This document shows, one piece after another, positions 39,050 to 53,039 of a stretch of DNA of 64,000 nt (position 1 is the first letter of the stretch; every line of letters begins with the position of its first letter). The position numbers were made by a program, and so were the translations under genes. Under the pieces are notes generated by a model that saw nothing but the letters and a program-made list of their open reading frames with translations, was not told the origin of the DNA and searched no databases. Origin of the DNA: Chinchilla lanigera (lineage: Eukaryota > Chordata > Mammalia > Rodentia > Chinchillidae); NCBI RefSeq assembly GCF_000276665.1, contig NW_004955417.1, positions 19,653,117-19,717,116 on the forward strand, written 5' to 3'.

Positions 39050-40725
39050 CTAGTTAAGAAAACAAACAAAAACATGTATCAGGAAATACAATTTGAAATG
39101 AAATTCAAGTTAACCAATTTTGTTAGCATGGAATTATGCAAGTTAAAGAAATGGCTTTCATAAGCCTGATACAGGGTACCCAGAGGAAAATAAAAAAAAT
39201 AAATAAAAACAGTATAATTTTCTAGTAGTAAAATACTAATCAATGTACAAAATATTTATACATTATTTAGGGAGAAACCTAAAAAAAACATATAAGTACT
39301 TTTGACTGTTCAAGTTTTCATATAAAACCAAAATTTTAATACTTGATAATAAACCACATGAATTCATTATTTTTATGGTATAAATTGCACTAGAAAAATA
39401 AATATTACTGTGGCTTTGGAATTGTGGGAAGAATTTAGTGATCTAGGGTTTTAAACTAAAGTAAATGGCCTAAAATATTGTCCATTTGAAATATTCAGAA
39501 ACATTTAAAAAAATGATGTACTTGGAAACTTATTAAGTTCATTTTAATATTTCTGCAAACAAGATAATTTTCATTATAATTGTTTTAGACACTTTGATGT
39601 CTATCCAGGGTGCATTAAAAGTGAATTACAATTCTTTGGAATCTTACTACTACCTGAGTACTGGCAAAACTCTGATGTTATGATGTTGAATGTCAATATC
39701 ATACCATGTGAGATATTACATTATGAACTGTATTAGAAAAAAGTAAATAGTCTAAGAAAAGTTGAAACATATACATTCAATAGAGTAGTCTGAAAATGAT
39801 TTTATAAACATGAAATATGTTAATATTTTTCAAGTAATTTGGAAGAAAGAAAAAGCTTTATTTTTGTGTAAATATTTAATAATAATTAATATAAATTTTA
39901 AAAAATAACAATAGTTCAGAAGACTACCTTTTAAAATTATTTAATGATTTAATTCATACCAGGTGAAATAAAAGTATATACTTAACTCAAACCTCATTAA
40001 TTAAAAAAAGTTTATGGAATCTGACTCGATGTTCAAATATTCATTACTTAATTCAAGTTGTATGTTCAATTTAAACCATTATAAATTAGAATATTTTGCA
40101 TATTGCTTTTTATCAGGTTTGTAGTAAAGGATAATGGCTTTCAATGTTACTCATGTAGATTTTCTTCATTCTATAAATGCAGAAAACAAAGATGATTTTT
40201 ATTTGATACCAGTAGTTTAAAATACTCTTTGCATTAATTCTACCAAATTAGTTCAAATTATGGGTAAATTATTGGTTTAGAAACTCGTTAAAGTGATTTT
40301 TTTGCACACTAATAATACCTTCAAAGGTAGGAAGACAGAGACAGGGTTTGATGGCTACTGGAATATGTAAGAAAGAACTACTAATGAATACTATATAAAT
40401 TAACAGAAGGAAATCTTTAGAATGTGATCAGTGCTTGATTCTTGGCATTTATTAGCTATTTGATTTCAATGAGTATTTGTCTTTTTACTCTAGTTTCTTC
40501 TCTTTAAATAAGAAGCTAGAACAAGAGGACTGCTGTTCTCTTTATGGTTTCTGAGATTATTTGTCTGTGACTTGCTGGCAGTGAAAGGGTTAAGACAACT
40601 CGCTCAAGCAATGCTGCTTCTTGTGATTCTCTGTCCACACCCCCATGGTGACCTAAACTTTAATTCTAGGGAAGTGTTCAACGACCTCAGCTTAGTTCTA
40701 CCACTTATGAAGTTTCCTGCTGCCT

Positions 40726-40753
40726 CAAAACACTTTCAGCAGAAAGTGTTTTG
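40726..40753. repeat. 12-bp perfect inverted repeat, 4-nt loop
   Basis: caaaacactttc, loop agca, gaaagtgttttg. The right arm overlaps the start of the 34-bp tandem duplication. Confidence 0.9.
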
Positions 40754-40815
40754 CATTTAGTATTTTGTGCATAGAACTGGAGTTTTGCATTTAGTATTTT
40801 GTGCATAGAACTGGA
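40748..40815 (+). repeat. 34-bp tandem duplication
   Basis: Two identical copies beginning gttttgcatttagtatttt and ending catagaactgga (40748-40781 and 40782-40815). Confidence 0.95.
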
Positions 40816-41059
40816 GTTTTTCCATTCCAAATGAGAATCAGAAGTAGGAATCTACCTCCCTTTTTATCGACATTGTACACCTTGCCTTTTTAAAAACTCT
40901 AAATGAAGATTTCATGGTAGTTTTAATTCAAATTTTAAATGCAATAAATAATAAAAGACAATAGCATAGGAGTATTCTATGGGTTGAAGAGTTCACTGCC
41001 ATAAATAATGCTGCACTAATATGTGAGGTGTGATACAAAATACCATTCATATTAGAGTT

Positions 41060-41480
41060 TTAGTACAGTATGATAATGTCCATGTCTCTCCATTTTCTGG
41101 AGATCATTATGTTGAGCAAAATAAACTGTACTCTAAAAGACAAATGCCACCTGTTCTTCCTAAAGTGATTTTTCTAACATCAAAAGAGATGAGAGGAAAA
41201 TAGAAGGCCAATTATTACAGGACTAGAAGGGAAGGAAGGGAAGAAGTGCAAATTTTGTGGGAAGCGTTTTGAGGCAGCAGTGTAAGGGCAGATAGTAGGG
41301 GACATGAATATGATCAAAACACCTTTCACACATTGACATCCCACCCAAACAATGTGAAACTGGGGCACGTGGTATAAAGAAGGTAACAAGAGGGAGTGAT
41401 TAAAGTATGTCACATGCATGTGCAAATCTACCAAAAGGACACCCATGAATCTATGGAATCACCATGCATTAATGAAAAGG
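41060..41480 (+). mobile_element. Old 5'-truncated L1 end
   Basis: tggagatcattatgttgagc, ctaaaagacaaatgccacct and ctgttcttcc match the end of L1 ORF2. A purine-rich block and acatgaatatgatcaaaac, typical of an L1 3' UTR, follow. Boundaries are approximate. Confidence 0.6.
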
Positions 41481-41899
41481 TAGAATAATTGTACTACACT
41501 AAGTCACATTGTCATTAATTTTCTCCAAAACTCCCCCTGTCACTTGCTTGGAACACACTTATCCCATTGTTCTTGCCACATTCTAAAGATGTTCTGGAAG
41601 TCCTTGTTCAACAGCGTTTTAGTTGCTCTAACATAGCTGTTCCTACACCATGAACTGATTCAAAATTTTTATCTGTCATGACTATTTTGACTTTGGGGAA
41701 GAGCGAGAAATCTCAGAGTTCCAGATCTGGTGAATAAGATAGATTATCACATGTTTTTGGATAGATTATAATCATGTTTTCTGAGGCCACTTTTCTATTG
41801 CATGGTACTAGGCAGGAGTATTCACTACATTTTTTATCATGCTTCCTAAAGGCATGTGTAGACTTCTAGAGGATGTCTAGAACTGCTTCAGGAATGGGC

Positions 41900-42105
41900 A
41901 AGATAATACTAGCACTCTGAGAGAATGAGGCCAGAGACTGGAAATTTGAATCCAGAGTGGGCTATTTAGGGACTTAGCAAGACCCTGTTCAAAATTAAAA
42001 TTAAAATATAGAAAGAGTTGAGGATGTAGCTCAGTGCCATGGACCTGGGTTCAATCCCTAGTATACACACACACGCACACACACACAGACACACACGCAC
42101 ACACA
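41900..42105 (+). mobile_element. B1-dID SINE ending in a (CA)n microsatellite
   Basis: 5'-truncated B1 half (ctagcactctgagagaatga, agcaagaccctgttcaaaat) plus ID half (gttgaggatgtagctcagtg, tgggttcaatccctagta). 42064-42105 is a ca/ga-interrupted (CA)n that evidently expanded from the tail. Confidence 0.8.
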
Positions 42106-42539
42106 AAGGTGGCAATAACAGTAGAATAAGTGTGTTTCAGGTGAGGAAAAGTATTTGGAGAAAGGTTAATGGCAATATTTTTTACTATAATTTTAATTTA
42201 AAAATTCTTTGTGTGTTTTGATTACCTCTTATAAGTGTGAGGTAGGAAGTATAGATGCAGGGATAGGGCATGTTTATGTGCATGCCTACATCTAGACTGG
42301 ATTGTCTGGTTCTATGAAATAAGGGACAACTTCTGAAGACAAAAACAAGTGACTGCTTTTGGCCAAGACTGAACCACTTCAGACAAAGTATGTAAAGTAC
42401 TTTCCTGGTTCTAAAAGGACATTACTTGATTTCTTCTTTCTTTCCTTGTTTAAGCATCCATATATGCATTTATTATAAATTTCAAAATATCTACACTGCT
42501 AAAAGTAAAAACTATAAAACAGGTGTGAAGGTACCAGTC

Positions 42540-42695
42540 TGTACTGACAACAGAGGCAGAACACCAGCCTGGTCATTTTATCAAGACTGTCTCAAAATGG
42601 AAAAATAACAATAAAATAGAAAAGGGCCAAACAGTAGCTCAATGTGAAGCTGCTGGGTTTAACTTTCAGCACCACAAATAATAATAATAATAAAA
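42540..42695 (+). mobile_element. Degraded B1-dID SINE with (AAT)n tail
   Basis: aacaccagcctggtcatttt and caagactgtctcaaaatgg (B1), then agggccaaacagtagctcaa and ctttcagcaccaca (ID), then six aat units. Confidence 0.65.
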
Positions 42696-42953
42696 CTACA
42701 ACTATAATACAGATGCAAAATGCAAAGATGAAGATCAGGAAATGATCACTATTTGGATATAATAGGTGTAAATGAATAATGATATAAATTTTTTAAATTC
42801 ACACAATTTTTAAAAAATGTTAAACAGTAAACAAATGCTTTAGAACATTTTAATGAAACAGTGAATATTTGTCTTAATAAAAATAATGAATATTGCAAAT
42901 TACAATCACAAGACCCTGTTATAATCCATTCACCAGAGATTTAACATCTAATA

Positions 42954-43134
42954 CAGAAGTGCCTCAGTTCATGAACAAAACGCCTCAGTTCATGAACAGT
43001 TCATGTTCAAAAACAGAAGCATTGGGCAAAATTTTGCCTCTCTTTGCAAACCCCGCATAAGGTGCCAGTCCCAACCTTGGTCATCATTCCCAGAATCATG
43101 AAACAAATTAAGTTTGTGAACCGAGGTACCACTG
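42954..43134. mobile_element. 181-bp Tigger/pogo-like MITE
   Basis: Terminal inverted repeats cagaagtgcctcagttcatg and its degraded complement gtgaaccgaggtaccactg. TA on both sides (42952-42953, 43135-43136) fits the TA target duplication of Tc1/mariner-class elements. The left end carries a second copy of gcctcagttcatgaac and an inverted gttcatgttc. No transposase remains. Confidence 0.75.
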
Positions 43135-46100
43135 TACATCATTACAAAGTAAATTGCACTATGTATAAAAGGTACGGTAAATGTCAGCATGTCATCAAAA
43201 GAGTGTTTTTTTCCACCAACCACATTTAACTAATTAAAAAGCCTAAATTTAAACAATGATATATGTCAATAAAAACATATAAAATTCATAATTTTAGCGT
43301 CAAATGTAAAACTACAACACATTATGGTCTTTTGTATAGGTCAAGAAGAGGTTGAGGTAATGTGCTTTTTGTGGCTAATTCTCCACTGTTCAGTTAGCTG
43401 CTCAAGGGAGGAAAATACTTTGCTCATGCTGTACTTTTTTAAATGGATATCAACAATCATGTACAATGCTTTAGTTCTGGGTCACTCAGCAAGGAATGTT
43501 CTCTTCCAAGAATTTCCTTTATGACTCTTGAGCAAGGAAGGATGGAAATGCCAGATTAAGGCATTTTCATTTGTAAACCTATTCTTAGAAATAGAAAATC
43601 TACATATGCTCTAATACACTTAGCACTAAACGTAAGGACTATTGTCAAACACATAAAATCAATATCTTTAACTTCTTATGTTTTCATATGCTAAACAATT
43701 TCAATGATTAATTTTCCTGCTACTTTTATGGTTAACTTAGCCTTTTTAGCATAGTAGAAAAATGTAAACATGGGAAAGGTCTGGTAGAAAGAGGGAGTAA
43801 GTCAGCAATGAGGTCCATTTCTGCTTGGTGGGCAAATCACTTTGTTTCTGTAACAGTCGTTAGAACAAGTTCAATCCCCCATGGTGCCTTATCACTGTGC
43901 AGTTTGCAGGGTCCATTAATGTTCTGTTATTCTCAAAACAATCTAAATTCTAGATTGCACTTAAGAACTTACGAAAAGAAAATGAAGTTGATGGAATATT
44001 ACTTAGGCATCATCTAATGTTAATGTTAATCAGCTCCTCAGTTATTTTAAGTCATTTAAATGAAGTATATTATAAAAATGAACAATGCATGTGTACCTAT
44101 GCTTAAGAGCCTCATTTTGTTCAAACAGGTATTTTTTATAAACTAAGTGACACTTGACTTTATTTTTTATGTGAGATAATGATTTTGAGTATATATTGAG
44201 AACTTGTGATATTACTGCGGTGGAATAGATTGGGAAGTACTGGAGTTAATGTTGGTGACAGACATGTTGTAAAACTGATTATTATATTGATTTGATAAAG
44301 GAAATTCAAACATGAGTTGGAGGACGGGAAAAGATAACTTATGTGATTCTTCTATCTTACAACTTCTATAGTTTAAAGTCAGGAAATATCTCCTCGTTTC
44401 AATGTCCTTATTTTAAAACTGATGGGTTTTCACTATACAATCTCAAAAGTTGTGTATCCATAATTTATGGCTCTATTTAATGGATATGTATGTCATTAAA
44501 ATTTACAATTTTCACAACATTTATCTTTAAAAATGAAACAAATAGACATTTTGAACCAGTCATTTTCAAATTTGTAGATCTCTCTTCAAAAGAGTAATAT
44601 TGTCAGGGCATCCCGAACCCCATCTCATTTTCTTAAGATTGTATTCTACTATAACAGTAACGTTGTATTTATAACAACGTTTTAAGTTTAAGTTTATAGT
44701 ATTTATTTGTTTATAGTATTTATTTTGACAATAAAGTATCCTGCAAGTGTATATTATAAATCTGAGATTCAGTCCAATCATGGTTAATTCTTTTGAAAAG
44801 AAAAAAATTCTCATGAACAAGCAAATATTTTGTATCTTACTAATATTTTTAATTATTTCTGCTTCACTTAACATTGATATTCAAATGTAAAATGATTTTC
44901 TCTCTTTGCTTTGTATTAATTGATATGGCATCTGAATATGTAATCCTTAGCTTTTTTTTTCCATTGATTAAAACTATTTCTTTCTATTCAATAAATGTAT
45001 ATTAATATTTTCCTTGATGTTTTGCATATGGAAAATAACTGTAGTATTTGATTTTGAAAATAAGACACATCTTAGTTTTGATGGTGGATTTATTTACACT
45101 GATGCTAAAATACGCAGCCTACGGCCGACTAGGAGTTTTAGTATAGGTTAAAGCAAAGTTAAAATAAAGTATATTAATTGTTGCATTTCTCTCACTGGAC
45201 TCGGAATTGGCAGATTTGCCTTCAGTCCCATGACATGAGACACACAAGTTAGCTTTTCTGTTCAGTTCTAAGAGATTAATTTGTTTAGCCTTAACTATCT
45301 AGAATTAGAATCTCAACAAAAGAAAGAAGGAAAGCCCATTGTAATCAGAATTATCAGTTCTAGCATAGGGATAAAGAGGATTTAGAGGTTATAAAAGTAT
45401 TTATCTATGTTAAGAGGACAGATTTCATTCTGTTGTTTATTAAAAGGTGAATAGTAACTCCATGTCTCGGTCATGGACATTCTGCATTTGTTGATCAAAA
45501 GACTTATTTGGAGCCCAGTGGGGCTTTGACTCCTTATGTCTTCCATCTAACCCTTTAGAATAAGATGCTGGCATAAACGTTAGACTGTATTCCTGCAGTG
45601 TCTTCTTTACCATCATTCACACAAAGTTTGCCATTGGCTTAAAAATACAAATTTAAGAGAAAATACTTGCTTTGTACATATTCTGCTGCCTCATTTTTAA
45701 AAAAGTGATCAGAAATACGTCACAATTCGGGGATTTTTCTGGATTTTACAGGAAAAAGTATACTGGAAAATTCAGCAGCATACTATCAGTGGTTCATCAA
45801 TCATTGTGAAAATTACTTTGTTTCAAAGCATGCTAACAATAAATGAACATAAACCTTGCATATGTAGAAGTACTAATGGTCACCATTAGATGAAAAACTA
45901 CAGATGCAACATAATAGGTTTAAAAATACAAACACACAGTTTTATAGGGACATAGATTTGTGAGATCCAAACTATTTTCAAATTCTTAGTAATGGGGTAC
46001 TACTTCAGTTTATTAAAGCATGCTATATATTCATTTTTATAATTACTTAAAGTGTTAATATTTACTTAAGTGTTATAATTACTTAAAGTGATAACATTTT

Positions 46101-47979
46101 CCTTTTTAAATACCTCTAGAAATAAATAATATGCTTCTGACACCTTAATATGCTTTTGAAATCTTAAAATTCTATTCATACCAACATACTAGTTTGTGGA
46201 TAGCTCTTATTCTTGCATATAGAATAAGTGAGAATAAAATGTTTGTGATGTCTGATTATTAGCAAAGGAAAATATAGGGTGAAGTTTACCAGTGTACTTA
46301 ATTTCTGTAATTAGCGTTTAGCAAGGGTTTCATAATGTTAGTTACTTGTACCACTTTTATTAACAGTTACATTGTAAGTAGTCCGTTTTAAGACTGTTAT
46401 AACTGGTGGTATAATAAACTAACATTTTTTTCAGCCATTTAGTATGTTTTTCACTGCGTATGAATATAATGTTCAAATTATCATCTACTTTCCTCAGATT
46501 ACTATTTTAAATTTTACTTTTTTACACAAATATTAAAAACATCCCCAGATCCCTGACCAAAATAGCAAGCTTAGTAGCAATGTATAAAAATACTTTAAAA
46601 TATATAGTCATATTAGATTAAATGAATATATGAAAATTTTCAATATATTTAAACATCTTCCTAGAACAGGCCCATTTTTCATTTTGCAAATCAAGATCCC
46701 ACAAACACAAAGCCTCAAACCTTGAAACAAGTTCCACCAGGATTCAAAATCCTTGTAACTGGTTTACTACAAGTATGAAGTATAAAGTATTCCACTTGGG
46801 AAACAGAACAGCAACGGGCTTGTTAAGGAGACATTATGTTTTATAAAAACCATTTGTTAATATCCACCCGACTTATATGTTGAGCTAACTGTTACTTTTT
46901 ATGTAGGAAACAGTGGACAGACTATCTTGGTGAAGGATCATACCATCAATTGTTTGATAAAGATTCTAAAATTAATATGTGGATTTTATTCCTTCGTAGA
47001 AATGAAAAGCATGCAGAAATTCACAGCACTTGTTAGATTACAGCAGATGTACCCGCAAGGCTTGGCATAGCAGGTCCTACAGTTATGGCGTGCTGTAAAA
47101 TGTCAGGGCTACATGAAAAATGTGGGATTCTCATATTCTCTTCAGGGATCCTTACAATTGGCATAATAAAAGTCGCCATATGGAAAGACTTTCCATTGGT
47201 ATGGATAACAGATACTTTTAACACTTTAGAACTGGCTCAGACTTTAATTTAATGAAATTCTTAATCCTTAATTTCTGACAGCTTCAAGGTACCTAACTTT
47301 TTAAGGTTTTTTAGTATTGGAGTTAAATATTAAAAACCACTACTTTATACATTTTCTTGGTTCTTTTTTGTGTGATATGTTCTCTTAGACAGATTTTTTT
47401 TGTTATTTTTATAATTTCTGTCCTCATGAAATATCTTTACTAACAATTTCACTGTAAAATATAAAAATGATAACATTAATATTCTTTTACTAATGTTAAA
47501 GTAGCATTTTTCATATATTTATTTTACTCTCTATGTTAAACATTACTTATCCATTATGTTGCTTTTTAAAATAAAAGGGAGCAACTGTTTGTATAATATT
47601 ACCCACAGCTGCTCACTCTCTTTTGATTATGTGTAGAGGAATACATCCTTCCACTACAAATTTAATCAGTGGGGTGAATAATTTTAAATTTACTAATCCC
47701 AGAAAAATGAGATGAAAAACTAACATTTTTTCTCCTCTTTTTTATTTTCGTTGTTACATTTTATCCAAAATCCTCAGAAGAAACCGTTGTACCAGTAGCT
47801 GGATTCTACTTTAAAACATAGGTAAACTCTGATGTCTATTTAATGTAGGGGTGTACAGCTAAATTCATGGCTGTTCCAGGAAGCGAAACACTCATAACCA
47901 ATGCATACTTTACATGTGAGTTTGTCTTTTGGGGCCCATTCAAATATTTTTTCTTTCTCTGCTCAGAAAGTTGAATGAA

Positions 47980-48065
47980 TTTTCTGTAATGTGCTTGTGA
48001 TATGTTGTAAAATGTTGTATGTCTGTTAATGTTTCCCTCCTTTTATCTTTAAAATAAAAAAAAAA
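47980..48065 (+). mobile_element. 86-bp L1 3'-end insertion
   Basis: Nearly identical to the end of the L1 at 56653 (tgcttgtgatatgttgtaaa ... cttttatctttaaaataaaa) with an A-tail. An exact 17-bp target duplication, tcagaaagttgaatgaa, flanks it at 47963-47979 and 48066-48082. Confidence 0.95.
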
Positions 48066-48949
48066 TCAGAAAGTTGAATGAAATACTTTCTATTCATGCT
48101 ACATAAATTGTGGCAATGTACCAGCAGAAAAGCAGGGTATCAGAAAACATGCCAAACCTACTGAAATTAAAAACTGCTTTAACAAAGTCTTAGCAGTATT
48201 TAATTTTGCAAAACACTGGACTCTTCCAAAAGACTTTATTCTCTGGGGAATTCCAGTAGGAATATGCAAGGAAGAAGGAAAGTAAGATCAAACTGTTTTT
48301 CCAAAGGGTCCCTCACCATGCCTTTGATTAGTATTGGCTAGGATCCTTAATTAAAAGGATATACAGCAGTCCTTTCAGGTCAGCCTGATTCAAATGAGTT
48401 TTTGCGCATTTTATGGCCTTTATTCCATTGGTTTGTGATGGAATCATGACCTCCCAGCTGTTACTACCCTAGGTTACATCATGTTCCTTCGTGGTTTCTT
48501 TACATTCACTTACTTAGAAACAGTCTTTTTATAAATACACTCCTTGAATTAGCACAAAATTCCACTGCTTTCAAGTGGATTCTGATGGGCATATCACTGG
48601 TACATGAAAATTATTAGATATTTGATATTAAACATAATTTTGAGGCACCAAATTCAGAGTATCATTCTTTACTACATTTGTCACACTTAATAAAGCAGTG
48701 TATCAATAGAATTACAGCAGTTTGTTATCATCTTACCATTTGATGTTCATTTATTTTTTAGGAAAAGTTTTAAAGAACTAGATGAAGCAATTGCACACTA
48801 CCTTTTAGCAATTATTTTCCCAAGAACCACAGAAAATTTACAAAGAGAGAGTAGATAAAAAGGATGTTTAATAAATAGGCTGTAATGAACTAAGGGAAAA
48901 ATTGGCAAAAAAGAAATATAAACATAACATAAGCTTGAAATGAATTTAT

Positions 48950-49300
48950 GTTACACATAATTTTGATACAATATATATGAGAACAATAAGAATAGTAGTA
49001 AATCAAACTGTATATATACTATAAAAAAATACAATATATAGTGATGACATAGTTTCCAATGCACTATTAATGTTTTTGTATATAAATATTATACCATACA
49101 AAAGATATATTTATATTTATATAATAAATATAAATCAACATCTGATTTATATTCACAATATACTATAAATATATTTATATTTAAATGTATTTGTATTTAT
49201 ATATTAACCAGATATATTAAATCAGATATTGATATATTATGAATATATATTTATACTGACATATAAATATATACATATAATCTTTATAGATACTTGGTCC
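48950..49300. repeat. AT-rich block with many short palindromes
   Basis: Almost only a/t, with repeated atatttata, tatatatact and aatatatttat motifs in both orientations. It looks like expanded simple sequence. No gene signal. Confidence 0.8.
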
Positions 49301-52252
49301 CTAAAAAACTGAAGAGATTTGTATATAATTATATGATATTTTCTTCTAAAGGTTTTAGCAGGAGTACTACCATTTATTTGTAGCTTGGGTAGCAAGTAGC
49401 ATAGGCCTACTTATAAAATTTATAAAATATTCGTGTGAAATTGTTTCTTCCATTTCTACAGAGATGGGAATGGAGAAGGACCAGGTGGTTTACCAAGGTC
49501 TTACATACACTAATGTATTATTTTCCTCAAGTCGACTCTGACACTGCAATGCCAGCATCTATGCCACCACCTAATTATGGATGGTAGTTGTTCATTCAGT
49601 AACAAGTCTCAATTGTATATCCTAGAGAACTAGAAATACATGGGATTAGTGTACCTTATGCTCATTTATACTTTTTAATTCAAGGGTAATGTACAATTGT
49701 ACGTATAATCAATATCTGATTTAAGTATATTTCACTTAAATATTTAATTTAGAAACTTCACAAACTAAATTTCATAGAGAAGAAAGACATAGAATATTTC
49801 CCTATAGTGTCACATATAATGTCATGGTTTGAACCATCACATTATGGTACTATATCTTAAAGGTATGAAGATATGAATGAAATAAAGTGTAGCAAATTTC
49901 AGTTGCTATATGAAATTCAGTTCATCATCAATTCTTTTATTAACATTATCTTCGGCTACATTTCTTTTGAATGGAAAAGTTCAGGAGAATTGGAGTTTTT
50001 CTTTCTTAAAGTGAGCCTACTCAATGAAAAATTTCTCAACTCTCCAGAGTCCACCTAAAAGCCAATTTTGAAATCCTCAACACTTTACCATCATTTAGTA
50101 TTATGAAGAAATGTCATTTTAAGAAAATTGTAAAGAAAGATCAAGCATCAACACTAAAAAGCAATAGTCCATGATTTGGAAGATAAATGATGTAATTGTG
50201 AAGAGAAAAATATCCTATGCAGTGCACCCCAAACCTAACACCATGCTGTTCTGCCATACATGAAAGTTCTGCTCTTCCTAAAATTGTAAAGATTAATTGT
50301 GTGATTTCACTCTGTGCACAGCAGGGTAGCCATATGCTCTCGAAAACTATATGCAAGAAAAGCAGCTTGTTGCAAAAGTGGGTGAAAATGCCCTGAAATA
50401 ATTTTGAACAAGTTAAAAATGTCTTTAACATAGGACCATTTTCTTCTCCTCAAAAGGCAGAGGAGTCTGCTTTGGCGCCAGTTTCAAGCACAAATAGAAA
50501 GTCTATCCCCTTCAAAATATTTCTAAAAGGAAGAAGATTTAAAACTCTTACACATCCCATTCACTTGACCATCACGTTCACAGGTAAAATAATAAGCCTT
50601 GGTAACAGTTTGGGGAAATTAGCTACAGGCAAATCCATTTTTATCTCTGATCTTGAAACTTACGTCTCTCCTTTTCTATTGTCCAATGCATATTGTAATT
50701 ATCTTTTCTCGTTTACTCTTTCTACCAAAAAATGAGAAATCTTAGGCTACAGTAAAGAGTAAGCTGTGAGCTATATATTATGAATATTGGTGAGAACAGT
50801 GATGTGGTTGTAAATGTGAAGAAATCACCTTGAGAGATGAGACCACTGTTACAGGACAACGGAGTTAATGCACAAAGATGTGAGTTTCTTCACAGACCTG
50901 CTCAAAGAATAACAAGAACTTTGGATCCCCAGAAGCTTAAAATCTCAGCATGTCTGCAAGGAACTAAATTAAAAGCATGGTTTGAGGGATAGCATTGGAT
51001 AAAAATGTTAAAATGGTTACTTGTGGAGGTCATTTGTGAATAAAATAATATTTCATTACTTAATATCATACACATCCCTAGGCAGAGAATCTTTGTCTAA
51101 TACTGTTTAAAATGTAGTATAAACCTGTGAACAAGTAACTTATAACATTTTTCTCTTCTCCCAGAAAAGCAATTTAGTCAGCAATATATAAAAGCATTAG
51201 TAATATAAAAATATATTTACTGTTATGAATAACGTTGTTTTGATATTTTCACAAATGTGATAAAATAAACTAATGGAATAGAAAATGAAAATGATAAGAA
51301 ATAAGTAAATTGGTATTAAGACAATAAATCGATACACTTCTGGATATGGATTTTTAAGTTGCTACAAATACCAATACTTAAACACAGTTTTCCACAAAAT
51401 AATATAAATAGAGAAACTTAAAGATAACAGAAAAAGAAAATTGAAGAAAAATGACCGAATATTGATAAAGTATGCAACACACATAGTCAGTGTTTACATG
51501 TAATAACCCCGACATCAAGAACTACCTGTTACAGGTATATACTTTATCAATGTCACACTTCTCACACCCAAAATGAGTAATTAAATGAAACTACCATATG
51601 GAAATCATATTGAACCGGATAGTTTTCAATGTTTTAAATTCTCCCATGAATTATTTATATTTGAGGGAAGCTATGAAAATCATAACATCAGTTAGTCTCA
51701 TAAAGAAGATCCAGGGAATTAAAGTAAACATTGATTTAAAGTTTTTACCATTCATATCAATTTAAAAGATAATGATTAAATATTTAGTCATGAGAATACT
51801 TATTTGGCAATCAATTTTAGTATGCTTCTATCACCATCATTTGCTTTTATCTATCAGGTAATCTTTCAAGAATTTGAAATATATTTTTTTTAATTAATGG
51901 CCAATGCATTAAAAAATAATACTCATCTCAGGGTGCAGAATTTAGAGTAAAACTTAAAATTATGAGCCAAAATTTGACAACGTGTATTTCATCATTCACC
52001 CATTGATTCTTCCTGTAAAATCATAATGAATATAAGAAAGTTTATCATCATTAAGGCTGATCCAAGAAATTTATCTGCCCTAAAATATGTCCCCATTCTT
52101 GAACTTTTCATTAGGGTTAGTCCTGTAGCAGATAAGGTGAGCTTTTGCAGCATTATCTGAGATAGTTCATCAACAGTATTCTTATTCTAGTGGCAAACAA
52201 GCTCTCTTGAGAAATACACAGGGTGAGGACTATTTGATAACTGCGGCTGTCC

Positions 52253-52332
52253 CTCAGTGATAATCTCATCTACATCAGTCTATCCACATAATCTCAGTGA
52301 TAATCTCATCTACATCAGTCTATCCACATAAT
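52253..52332 (+). repeat. 40-bp tandem duplication
   Basis: Two identical copies beginning ctcagtgataatctcatcta and ending tatccacataat. Confidence 0.95.
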
Positions 52333-53039
52333 CTCGGAACTTGTTAGAACTGTGGAATCTTGGTTCCCACTCTAGCTCTCATCCCGCATTTGAACAATGC
52401 TGCTGCTTCATGTCTACACGCAAGATTGAGACTCGTAGTTTCAAGGTGTATATGTCAAGTCTCTGCTGGTATGAGCTATACTGCTGTATACTTAACTAAT
52501 TTGTCTGCCTGCCCCTATTTATTGAAAATTCCTTCTCTTGTTACATTTACTTATTTATATTAGATAACAAATTTTCCATGACAAAGTCTCCCCATATCTT
52601 AGACTAGAATAAAGTTCTTTTCTAAGATCATTTAGCCAAATTTTCTATTCCTCTCTCTGTGTTCCATTCTACTGAAATTCAGGAAAATGAGACTTCCTTC
52701 ATTAGCAATTGGATGTCTGTTTGGTATATTTTCTCCACAGGCTACATCCTCAGCCTGGCAAAGCCTCCTTCTAAGAGCACTCCTAATTCATTCCTGTAAA
52801 ATTTTAAAGTATAAATCAGGATTCAGTCTGAAATTCAACTCTTCTGAGGTCTTTCGTGAGAATCCAAAGTAAGGTAACCGCTGTATATCACACGGTCTGT
52901 TTCCATATTCTTTATAGTTTTTATAACCATTCGATAATTGTGTAACTATTTGGCGGCTTTTGTCCCCTACTGAATGTAAGCTCAATGCAGCGAAGTTTGC
53001 TCAGCTTTTTTCACTACTGTCTATTCAAAACCTGGTGCT

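Noticed and set aside
46039..46090. Direct repeat ataattacttaaagtg, two copies 36 bp apart
   Set aside because: Imperfect, short and AT-rich; not enough to call a feature.
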